Made by a program: the position numbers and the translations under genes
IMG/VR virus record: IMGVR_UViG_3300000116_000296
Location: 117 to 21,409 of that record
Length of the DNA: 21,293 nucleotides
Source of the DNA: a virus
Direction: 5' to 3' (one strand)
In this document: one piece after another, positions 15,594 through 21,293 of the stretch
Position numbering within the stretch: the stretch's first letter is position 1
Layout of the letters: each line of letters starts with the position of its first letter
The notes under the pieces: model-generated
What the model was told of the DNA's origin: nothing
Database searches by the model: none
What the model saw: the letters and a program-made list of their open reading frames with translations, nothing else

Positions 15594-16316
15594 CTAGCTG
15601 AAAAAACTTGCTAACCCTTCTAGAACCACTTCACTTTCAACACCTGTCTCTGGATTTTTAACTTTAACAGTATGTGTAAGTTTTGGCATCGTATTGAAGA
15701 ACTCTTCAATATCCTTGAACTGTTTGGTGTTCATCTGTTCGATAAAATCTCTCAGTTCTTTCTTAGTACAGTCAGAAGCACTCCAAGACTCATCTTCTGT
15801 GAATACTTGACCAATACAAGCAACAATAACTTCAAGTGATTTGTCAACATCACTTCCAGTCTCATTATACTCGAAGTTGTTCTCAACGAACTGAGCAAGA
15901 GAAGGATATTTCATTTGGATTGAAAGATTATCATCCAATTTAACAACATTTGAATGTTTTGGATCCTTTTCAACTTTAATGGCATCCAAATCAATTTCAA
16001 CTTTTACTTTAGTTACATTATCATCTGGACAGGTAATATTAACTTCTACTGTTTCACCAACAGAACGAGCACGAATATTCAGGAAGAGATACTCGATATC
16101 AAATGTTGAAAGATCATCAACTTTTACACCGCGTGTGCTAATACAATCAGTGATAACTGTTTTAATAGCACTTGAGATTTGTTTCATATTCTCAGACTCA
16201 AGTGCCATGATGAGAATTTTTTCTTCTCTTACCAGAAAGGGACGGTACTTAATTGTCTTTCCGGTAGAAGGTAGTTCCAACTCATATGTTGGCGTAGAGA
16301 TCTTTGGTAAAGGCAT
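15594..16316 (-). CDS. 26: gp26-like baseplate hub protein
   Basis: A 240-residue protein (T4 gp26 is 208). It shows the family's characteristic opening, YELELPSTGKTIKYRPFLVR followed by EEKILIMALE (residues 11-40), and then mixed alpha/beta sequence ending in VLEGLASFFS. In T4, gp26 takes part in assembling the central baseplate hub. It has a weak ribosome site, but a late-promoter-like motif sits 28 bases upstream in the 42-base gap after the gp54-like gene. It is followed at 2 bases by the small tail-assembly-like gene, an arrangement that fits a hub-assembly operon. Confidence 0.75.
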   Translation of the reverse strand: MPLPKISTPTYELELPSTGKTIKYRPFLVREEKILIMALESENMKQISSAIKTVITDCISTRGVKVDDLSTFDIEYLFLNIRARSVGETVEVNITCPDDNVTKVKVEIDLDAIKVEKDPKHSNVVKLDDNLSIQMKYPSLAQFVENNFEYNETGSDVDKSLEVIVACIGQVFTEDESWSASDCTKKELRDFIEQMNTKQFKDIEEFFNTMPKLTHTVKVKNPETGVESEVVLEGLASFFS

Positions 16317-16343
16317 AATAACCTATAGAAATTCAGTTAAAAT

Positions 16344-16351
16344 TATTTATT
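16344..16351 (-). promoter_or_regulatory. Possible late promoter (AATAAATA) upstream of gp26
   Basis: AATAAATA on the minus strand matches seven of the eight bases of T4 late TATAAATA and lies in the 42-base intergenic gap, the longest inside this block. It ends 28 bases before the gp26 ATG, a normal late-leader length. It would let gp26 and the downstream hub genes be transcribed independently of the gp54-like gene. Confidence 0.45.
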
Positions 16352-16358
16352 ACTATTT

Positions 16359-17246
16359 TTAAAGTCCCCTTGGACCAGTTACACTTTCTCTCAATTTTCT
16401 GTCTCTGGCAGCATTTATTTTTTGGGTAGATTGAATTGTTCCTCCTCTATAAGCATCATACCATTCTTGATCAGTTAAAAGTCCCTTGAATGGTCTCTCT
16501 ACTGGTTCATTTGTTACTGGATTAATAGGCACATCTTGTGCTGGTGATGGTTCTGGTTGGACAGGAATTTCTCCTTGTGCACCTGTTCCTTCGCTAAACC
16601 CCCTTCCTTGAAGGATAAGATACCTATCATAGGCAAAAGAAACTGTTACCTTTAAAGTATCTGCTGGACCATAAGAAACAGGAATAGCAGACATTGATTT
16701 GGGAAAAGCATTAAAAAATTGATAAGTCAACATTGGAGATCCAGTTTTAGTAGTGTCTCTTTCAAACTTAGTAATATCAAACCCAGATTGACACTTATAA
16801 CCTGTTGGTCCCTCAGGATAATTAAATCTTCTATAGTAGCGATAATCAGTTTGTCCATATCCTTGTATGTTATTACCAGAAATATAATCCATCCATCCTT
16901 CAAAAACTTTAATCATTTGATAATTTTTATCGACATAAAAAGTGAAATCACTGTCTATGTAAAGTCTTGTATGGGCGAATTGTTGATTTACTCCATGAAA
17001 ATTATCTTTTACTTCTGCTGTAGCAAATGAACTTGCTGGAAGTGTCGCATCAGCACACATTAAACCAGCCTGTTCTTTAATCCAATTAGATGGAACACCA
17101 TACGTTTTACTAATATATTTTTTTACAACCTCAGGAATACCTCCAATGTTAACTTGATAATAATTGGTAAGAGATGGTTTAGCAATGTCCTTGGATTTAA
17201 GGACACTCATCTTAGGTTCTTGGACTACTGTTTTTGGCGATGCCAT
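16359..17246 (-). CDS. 54: Tail-tube/baseplate tube-initiator protein (gp54/gp19-like)
   Basis: A 295-residue protein. Residues 25-220 look like the tube fold shared by T4 gp19, gp48 and gp54: SLTNYYQVNIGGIP, then LPASSFATAEVKDNFHGVNQ, TRLYIDSDFTFYVDKNYQMI and a terminal DTLKVTVSFAYDRYLI. After a Pro-rich linker the C-terminal 45 residues (RPFKGLLTDQEWYDAYRGG onward) are charged. T4 gp54 (about 320 residues) starts tube polymerisation on the baseplate and gp48 caps it; a gp48-like gene lies in the divergent block. Length and position favour gp54 over the short tube protein gp19 (163 residues). The gene begins at the edge of the divergent promoter region, inside one arm of its inverted repeat. 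Confidence 0.6.
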   Translation of the reverse strand: MASPKTVVQEPKMSVLKSKDIAKPSLTNYYQVNIGGIPEVVKKYISKTYGVPSNWIKEQAGLMCADATLPASSFATAEVKDNFHGVNQQFAHTRLYIDSDFTFYVDKNYQMIKVFEGWMDYISGNNIQGYGQTDYRYYRRFNYPEGPTGYKCQSGFDITKFERDTTKTGSPMLTYQFFNAFPKSMSAIPVSYGPADTLKVTVSFAYDRYLILQGRGFSEGTGAQGEIPVQPEPSPAQDVPINPVTNEPVERPFKGLLTDQEWYDAYRGGTIQSTQKINAARDRKLRESVTGPRGL

Positions 17247-17289
17247 CTAAATATCTCTAATGGAGCCTACATTATTAAGTATTTAGATG
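17244..17289. promoter_or_regulatory. Divergent late promoter region bounded by a perfect 10-base inverted repeat
   Basis: CATCTAAATA at 17244-17253 and TATTTAGATG at 17280-17289 are exact reverse complements. The outer three bases of each arm are the start codons of the two divergent genes (gp54-like leftwards, gp4 rightwards). Each arm contains CTAAATA, a near match to T4-type late TATAAATA. For each gene, the copy in the opposite arm lies about 33 bases upstream of its ATG. Neither gene has a strong ribosome site. Symmetric late promoters, or a site read from both sides, are inferred. Confidence 0.5.
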
Positions 17290-17724
17290 TCATATAAGGG
17301 AAAATTTCAACCATCATACCCACAAAAATACAAAGGTGACCCAACAAACATAATCTATCGTTCTCTTTGGGAGCGAAAGTTTATGGTCTACTGTGATAAG
17401 AACAAAAATATTCTTGAGTGGGGTAGTGAAGAAATTGCCCTTCCATATCGTTCTCCCATTGATAATAGAATTCACAGATACTTTCCTGACTTCTATATTA
17501 AGGTGCGAGAAACGAATGGCCAGATCAAGAAAATGATCATCGAGATCAAACCAAAGAAGCAAACAGTTGAACCAAAAGTTCAAAAGAAGAAAACAAAAGG
17601 ATATATTTACGAAGTCTACGAGTATGCCAAGAACCAGGCAAAGTGGAAAGCAGCACGAGAATTCTGTAAAGATAGATTATGGGAGTTCAAAATCATCACA
17701 GAAGACGAACTAGGTATTAAGTAA
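17287..17724 (+). CDS. 4: gp4-like head completion protein with PD-(D/E)xK nuclease signature
   Basis: A 145-residue protein, close to T4 gp4 (about 150), which is needed to finish DNA-filled heads before tails join. The sequence has the TnsA-like / PD-(D/E)xK pattern: YRSLWERKFMVYC (Glu29), RYFPDFYI (Asp68) and MIIEIKPKK (Glu86, Lys88). All expected acidic and lysine positions are present, so nuclease activity is possible, perhaps trimming packaged DNA ends; that activity is inferred. Residues 90-103 are very lysine-rich. It is the first gene of the rightward late block, and its TAA overlaps the next ATG (TAATG). Confidence 0.85.
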   Translation: MSYKGKFQPSYPQKYKGDPTNIIYRSLWERKFMVYCDKNKNILEWGSEEIALPYRSPIDNRIHRYFPDFYIKVRETNGQIKKMIIEIKPKKQTVEPKVQKKKTKGYIYEVYEYAKNQAKWKAAREFCKDRLWEFKIITEDELGIK

Positions 17725-18125
17725 TGCCGAGAAAAACTCTTAAACAGAGAAAAGAAAAATACCCCACAGAGAACGAAGTTAATCGAATTCGTTCTGTAAT
17801 GGATAATATTGTTGGTATGGAAGATCCCGATGATGTGATGATGGAACTTATGAGTACCATACCCGAAAGTGGCAGAGCACCAAGTGCTGGAAAGTATTAT
17901 GCCTTTGTTTATAATCCCAAGACTCCTAACATAGTATATGATCAAAATCCCCTAGTTGCCGTCACTGATGTATTTGAATGGGGATTTCGTGGTCTTAATT
18001 ATCACTGGGGTCAAATGCGCCAATACACTTGGAATGAAATCCCAGGGCAATTGTATGAAATCTATCCCGAAGAACTTGCCGATGCCAGAGAACTGCCTTT
18101 TATGAAACAGCGTCTAAATAGTTAG
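17724..18125 (+). CDS. Conserved small phage protein of unknown function (133 residues)
   Basis: Starts on the A of the gp4 stop codon (TAATG) and ends 14 bases before gp48, so it is translated with head and baseplate genes. The first 45 residues are charged (MPRKTLKQRKEKYP...). The rest contains GKYYAFVYNPKTPNIVYDQN, PLVAVTDVFEWGFRGLNYHW and a short C-terminal helix ending LPFMKQRLNS. The pattern Y-D-x-x-P-L-V ... F-x-G-L-N-x-H is one I recall from small structural proteins of other myoviruses, but I cannot attach a function. A virion or tail-assembly role is suggested by position only. Confidence 0.7.
   Translation: MPRKTLKQRKEKYPTENEVNRIRSVMDNIVGMEDPDDVMMELMSTIPESGRAPSAGKYYAFVYNPKTPNIVYDQNPLVAVTDVFEWGFRGLNYHWGQMRQYTWNEIPGQLYEIYPEELADARELPFMKQRLNS
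18113..18120 (+). promoter_or_regulatory. Possible late-promoter-like motif (TCTAAATA) ahead of gp48
   Basis: TCTAAATA is identical to the motif in both arms of the divergent region at 17244-17289. It lies only 19 bases before the gp48 ATG, so any leader would be very short, and no good ribosome site lies between. Weak call; it may be chance within the end of the preceding gene. Confidence 0.2.
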
Positions 18126-18139
18126 AAAAGTAGCCAAAA

Positions 18140-19051
18140 ATGGCAAGTTATAGATATCCTAGAGAAACTATTGATAATAAACAAGACCTTATCAGGTTTG
18201 AAGTTGTTAAGTATGTGAGAAAAGAAAAAACAATAACAGTGCCACAAACTTTTCCTGGAGTTGGTGCCATAAAACCATTTATATATGAAAGAGATATTAA
18301 AACAAATCCTTTAATTGGTGGTCCTGACGTTAATCAAAAAGCAATAGAAACTATATTTTTACCAATACCAGGACAATTGTCAGATACAAACGCGGTTAAT
18401 TATGGCGAAAATTCTTTGAATTCTTTTTATGCTGCAGTAACTTCTTCAGCATTAGATATTACTGGAGCTCCAACTATAAACAGTTTTTTTCAAAAAATTG
18501 CCTCAACATCACAACAAGGTTTAGAAGATCTAAAAAAGGATCAAAATCTACAAGAGTTTATTAAAACTTGGTCTGTAACATCAGCTATTAGTGCTCTTGG
18601 GGCAAATATTAGTGTAGATCAATTATTTGCTAGAGCAACTGGAGCAATTATCAATCCAAATATGGAATTATTATTCAGTGGACCAACTTTGAGGCAATTC
18701 AAATTTCAATTTAAAATGACTCCAAGATATCAAGGAGAAGCACAAGAAGTAAAAGATATTATAAGATGTTTTAAAAAAAATATGGCACCAGAAGGAAGAG
18801 ATGTTAGTTTCTTAAAAACCCCAAATATTTTTAGAATTGGGTATGTTGGAGCATCTTCAGATTATTTAAATAAATTTAAACTTTGTGCTCTCACAAATAT
18901 GAGTGTCAATTACACTGGTGAAGGAAACTATGCGACATATAGTGACGGTGCTCCTGTTTCTATGATTATGGATTTAGCATTCCAAGAACTATCGCCAGTT
19001 TATCGAGAAGACTACGATGAAGGAGAAGGAGTAGGAGGAGTAGGTTACTAA
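18140..19051 (+). CDS. 48: gp48-like baseplate tail-tube cap
   Basis: A 303-residue protein (T4 gp48 is 364). It opens MASYRYPRETIDNKQDLIRF, like gp48 proteins. Residues 174-215 carry the conserved tube-cap segment NPNMELLFSGPTLRQFKFQF followed by KMTPR and a cysteine-containing helix, and residues 255-290 complete the tube-like beta sheet. In T4, gp48 binds the baseplate above gp54 and is the platform on which the tail tube polymerises. The acidic, glycine-rich tail (YDEGEGVGGVGY) is low complexity. The gene ends one base before gp53, and the two products meet in the baseplate. Confidence 0.8.
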   Translation: MASYRYPRETIDNKQDLIRFEVVKYVRKEKTITVPQTFPGVGAIKPFIYERDIKTNPLIGGPDVNQKAIETIFLPIPGQLSDTNAVNYGENSLNSFYAAVTSSALDITGAPTINSFFQKIASTSQQGLEDLKKDQNLQEFIKTWSVTSAISALGANISVDQLFARATGAIINPNMELLFSGPTLRQFKFQFKMTPRYQGEAQEVKDIIRCFKKNMAPEGRDVSFLKTPNIFRIGYVGASSDYLNKFKLCALTNMSVNYTGEGNYATYSDGAPVSMIMDLAFQELSPVYREDYDEGEGVGGVGY

Positions 19052-19052
19052 A

Positions 19053-19700
19053 ATGGGATACTTTAGAGAACTTCCAAATCTATTATATCCTTCTTATCAG
19101 TCTGATAAGAATTCATCTCTTAACTACATTGAGGTTAAAAACCTCTTCCGTAGAGTCAAACTAAGAGAAGATCTTCAGAATGTTTTAACTATCTTTAATA
19201 AGTATGAAGTTCCAGAAGGATCAAGACCAGAACTTATTGCTGAAGAAGTTTATGGAGATCCAGAACTTGATTGGGTGGTTCTAATTACGGCAGGAATTAT
19301 TAACGTTCGAGATGATTGGCCTCTTTCAGATCGAGATCTCTATAATTATTCCTACGAGAAATATGGAACCGATTTGAACGCAACGCGCTTTTATGAAACT
19401 ACAGAAGTTAAAGACTCTAATGGTCGTTTAATTCTTCCCAAAGGAAAAGTAGTTGACGGCACTTTTACAATTCCAAATCCTGCTGATCCAACGGCAACTC
19501 TAAATCCAGTTACTGGGATTAGTAACTACGAGTATGAAGTTCGTAAGAATGATAAAAAGAGGAGCATCTACATATTAAAACCAAGATACTTACAGCAGTT
19601 CTTGAATGATATGAGAGACATCTTTACATATCAAAAATCTTCTCAGTATATCAACGAAAAGTATATTCAAACTGAGAATCTAAACATCACTCTTCCATAA
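19053..19700 (+). CDS. 53: gp53-like baseplate wedge protein
   Basis: A 215-residue protein (T4 gp53 is 196). Typical features are FRELPNLLYPSY at the start, VKNLFRRVKLREDL, and EEVYGDPELDWVVLITAGII with DDWPLSDRDLYNY and EKYG (residues 64-108). This is the family's signature region. The remaining half is beta-rich, with YILKPRYLQQFLNDM near the end. In T4, gp53 joins wedges to each other and to the hub. It is the last gene of the rightward block, and its 3' end overlaps the 3' end of the opposing Mom-like gene by 21 bases. Confidence 0.8.
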   Translation: MGYFRELPNLLYPSYQSDKNSSLNYIEVKNLFRRVKLREDLQNVLTIFNKYEVPEGSRPELIAEEVYGDPELDWVVLITAGIINVRDDWPLSDRDLYNYSYEKYGTDLNATRFYETTEVKDSNGRLILPKGKVVDGTFTIPNPADPTATLNPVTGISNYEYEVRKNDKKRSIYILKPRYLQQFLNDMRDIFTYQKSSQYINEKYIQTENLNITLP

Positions 19701-20279
19701 GAGTTCTAGTTTCTTATCAAACATCATAACGTATCGGTGCTTGCGGGAGCGTTCTTTCCATTCTCCCTCGGCACCTTTTACTTTGCCACGAGAGTGCTTA
19801 GTTCCGTCTGCATAGTAGAAATCTTTTTTTGGTTCTGTGAGACCTGCATATTTAAAGTTACAAGCACGATAAATTGTACCAGAATGGTAATCTGAATCAG
19901 CATAAGAAATGATTGCTTTAACTTCAGTATCTTTCCGAAGTTGTCTAATCGCTCGTGACACAAACCAAGAAGTGATGTTATATTCGCATGACTGCGTATC
20001 AGGGTGGATGCAAAGTCTTGAGAGTTCGAAGAGTCCTTGTTGTTCATTACGTTCTAATCCAAATGCTCCTTGTGCGACTTCGGGAACAGGGAGTCCAGTA
20101 AAAATACAGACTCCCTTGATACCACCGATATTCAGTGGACTGAAATCATTGCTCTCATATAAACCGTAGTTGTATCCAGACTTAAAGGACTTCGAAAAGT
20201 CCTTAAGATAATGAAACCGCAGAAGTAATTCTGCGGCTTCGGATTTACTTACACGGTCTATTGTGTAATCAGATTTCAC
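19680..20279 (-). CDS. Mom-like (GNAT-type) DNA-modification protein
   Basis: A 199-residue protein starting with GTG that overlaps the gp32 stop (GTGA). The central and C-terminal pattern matches my recollection of the phage Mu Mom family: FELSRLCIHPD (84-94), SWFVSRAIRQL (104-114), ISYADSDYHSGTIYRACNF (124-142), KYAGL, DGTKHSRG and SRKHRYVMMFD (178-188). Mu Mom has an acetyltransferase-like fold and converts adenine in DNA to a methylcarbamoyl-amino form that blocks restriction enzymes. By analogy this protein may decorate phage DNA. The N-terminal part is shorter than in Mu Mom (about 240 residues in all). Other GNAT-type acyltransferases are possible. It is in the early gp32 unit, which fits a DNA-acting enzyme, not a virion part. 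Confidence 0.7.
   Translation of the reverse strand: MKSDYTIDRVSKSEAAELLLRFHYLKDFSKSFKSGYNYGLYESNDFSPLNIGGIKGVCIFTGLPVPEVAQGAFGLERNEQQGLFELSRLCIHPDTQSCEYNITSWFVSRAIRQLRKDTEVKAIISYADSDYHSGTIYRACNFKYAGLTEPKKDFYYADGTKHSRGKVKGAEGEWKERSRKHRYVMMFDKKLELLWKSDV
20185..20204 (-). other. Perfect 8-base-pair hairpin with UUCG loop inside the Mom-like coding region
   Basis: On the minus strand AAGGACTT-TTCG-AAGTCCTT forms an 8-base-pair stem with a four-base loop, covering codons 26-31 of the Mom-like gene. It lacks a downstream U-run, so it is not a standard terminator. It might affect mRNA stability or ribosome progress, or be chance. Confidence 0.35.
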
Positions 20280-21208
20280 TCGTCAGCAAGGCGTGCAAAG
20301 TACGAGAGAGCATCATCATCCTCATCTTCATCAGAGGAAGAGGAAACAGTGCGAGTGGGTTGAAGAGTGTTCAGTTCATCACGGAGATCTTCAGTGAGTT
20401 CACGGGTGGAACCACGAGTGGTTTCTTCCCCATCAAACTCTTCAGGATCCTGATAACGGGGAGTACCTTTGTTACCCAGCACATAATCTAGGCGCTTTTT
20501 CAGATCATCATAGGTCTTGAACTGATCAGCAGCAACAAGTTCAGCAAGAGAATACTCTTTCTTCCACACTGCTTCCATAGCATCATCATCGTCCAGGAGA
20601 GCATCGGGACGGGCAAACTCACTGGAGTCGTAGTTACGATAACCAGCAACGTTCTTTGCCTTCAGTTTGAAGTTAGCACCTTGCCAGAAATCAAACGGAT
20701 CGATTGCTTCCTCGTCCTCAAACTCAGGTTGCATGGCAGCAGTGAGTTTGTCAAAGATCTTCTTACCGAACTTATACAGGAAGACTTTACCTTCGTTGGA
20801 GGGATTGGCAGGATCCTTGACCACATAGATGTTAGCGATGTAGGTCAGTTTGCGCTTCTGCTTACGTGCTGCTTCTTTACCAGCATCGGTGCCATTGTTC
20901 CACAGCATCGTATTGTACTCAGAAACAGGATCCTTCTGACCAAGAGTGGTCAGAGAGTTCTCAATATACCAACCACCAGGACCTTGGAAGGCGTGACTGT
21001 AGAGTTTCACGAAAGGAAGGTCTTCACCATTAGGGGCGGGGAGGAAACGGATCACGGCATAACCGTTGCCGCTCTTATCACATTCCAGTTTCCACAAGCG
21101 ATCATCGCCGCTGGAACCGCTATTGTTATTCATCTTTTCGACTTCCTTGACCAGTTTCGCGGTCAGGGAGCCAAGCTTAGATTGCTTTTTAAGGTCTGCG
21201 AAAGACAT
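20276..21208 (-). CDS. 32: gp32 single-stranded DNA-binding protein
   Basis: A 310-residue protein (T4 gp32 is 301) that coats single-stranded DNA in replication, repair and recombination. The core is easily aligned with T4: LWKLECDKSGNGYAVIRFLP (38-57), FVKLYSHAFQGPGGWYIE, ANIYVVKDPANPSNEGKVF, FGKKIFDKL, FWQGANFKLKAKNVAGYRNY. The acidic tail SSSSDEDEDDDALSYFARLA matches the protein-recruiting tail of T4 gp32. The zinc ligands differ: His72 is kept, but T4 Cys77, Cys87 and Cys90 are Ser85, Asp93 and Ser96. A clear ribosome site (GAGG, 8 bases before ATG) and a strong promoter lie upstream. Base composition is much richer in G+C than the late genes. The stop overlaps the start of the Mom-like gene. 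Confidence 0.95.
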   Translation of the reverse strand: MSFADLKKQSKLGSLTAKLVKEVEKMNNNSGSSGDDRLWKLECDKSGNGYAVIRFLPAPNGEDLPFVKLYSHAFQGPGGWYIENSLTTLGQKDPVSEYNTMLWNNGTDAGKEAARKQKRKLTYIANIYVVKDPANPSNEGKVFLYKFGKKIFDKLTAAMQPEFEDEEAIDPFDFWQGANFKLKAKNVAGYRNYDSSEFARPDALLDDDDAMEAVWKKEYSLAELVAADQFKTYDDLKKRLDYVLGNKGTPRYQDPEEFDGEETTRGSTRELTEDLRDELNTLQPTRTVSSSSDEDEDDDALSYFARLADE

Positions 21209-21253
21209 TTGGATTACCTCGGATTAATTTGGATTCGGGGGATTTACTCGGAT

Positions 21254-21282
21254 AGTATAGCAAGGATGCCCTCAGTCGTCAA
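21254..21282 (-). promoter_or_regulatory. Sigma-70-type early promoter of gp32
   Basis: On the minus strand TTGACG (21282-21277) and TATACT (21259-21254) are separated by exactly 17 bases, each one base from the bacterial housekeeping consensus. Transcription would begin around 21247, leaving a leader of roughly 40 bases with GAGG eight bases before the gp32 ATG. It would be recognised by unmodified host RNA polymerase, so gp32 and the coupled Mom-like gene can be made early. Confidence 0.8.
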
Positions 21283-21293
21283 GATATTTCTTG

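Noticed and set aside
17616-17945. Minus-strand open frame (109 codons) across the gp4/133-residue gene junction
   Set aside because: It overlaps two genes supported by family patterns and start-stop coupling, and has no promoter, ribosome site or recognisable features.
1-21293. tRNA genes, insertion sequences, attachment sites or photosynthesis (auxiliary metabolic) genes
   Set aside because: No cloverleaf, transposase, terminal repeat or psbA-type sequence was visible, and nearly all bases are accounted for by the genes listed.

Overview
This window is part of the virion-structure region of a T4-like myovirus. It most resembles the marine T4-like phages of cyanobacteria (Synechococcus/Prochlorococcus), although related marine T4-like phages of other hosts cannot be excluded. 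The evidence is a dense set of T4-type genes with overlapping or nearly touching ends: single-stranded DNA-binding protein gp32, baseplate wedge gp53, tube cap gp48, head completion gp4, a gp54-like tube initiator, gp26, a gp27-like hub and a gp5-like hub OB-fold. Large, AT-rich, repeat-containing structural proteins typical of marine cyanomyoviruses follow. There are no tRNAs, CRISPR arrays, insertion sequences or host metabolic genes, and no gene-free stretch over 300 bases.

Layout. (1) 21254-19680, minus strand: a strong sigma-70-type promoter drives gp32, which is coupled by a 4-base overlap to a protein resembling the Mom DNA-modification family. (2) 17287-19700, plus strand: gp4, a 133-residue protein of unknown role, gp48 and gp53. 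This runs tail-to-tail into the Mom-like gene with a 21-base overlap. (3) 17246-1, minus strand: a long, nearly gapless run of gp54-like, gp26, a previously unlisted 58-residue protein, a 632-residue tape-measure-like protein, a 532-residue protein with an M23-like domain, gp27-like, gp5-like, a 743-residue structural protein, a beta-helical spike-like protein, a 1285-residue fibre/baseplate protein with thirteen 12-residue repeats, a 219-residue structural protein, and a collagen-like fibre protein that continues past the left edge. Blocks 2 and 3 diverge from a 46-base region bounded by a perfect 10-base inverted repeat containing both start codons.

How the genes work together. The late blocks build the central hub, tube ends, baseplate wedges and host-contacting fibres. 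The most striking feature is that the T4 cell-puncturing device appears to be split up. The gp5-like protein keeps only its OB-fold, a separate small protein carries needle-like octads, and the peptidoglycan-cutting function may have moved to the 532-residue protein. That protein's M23 motifs are intact but in circularly permuted order. The early block pairs replication SSB with a probable DNA-modifying enzyme that could protect the phage genome from restriction.

Near the left edge, a single-base length anomaly knocks the collagen-like frame into a stop. The Gly-X-Y frame resumes one base over and runs off the window, so this is either a repeat-associated sequencing error or a real truncation or frameshift.
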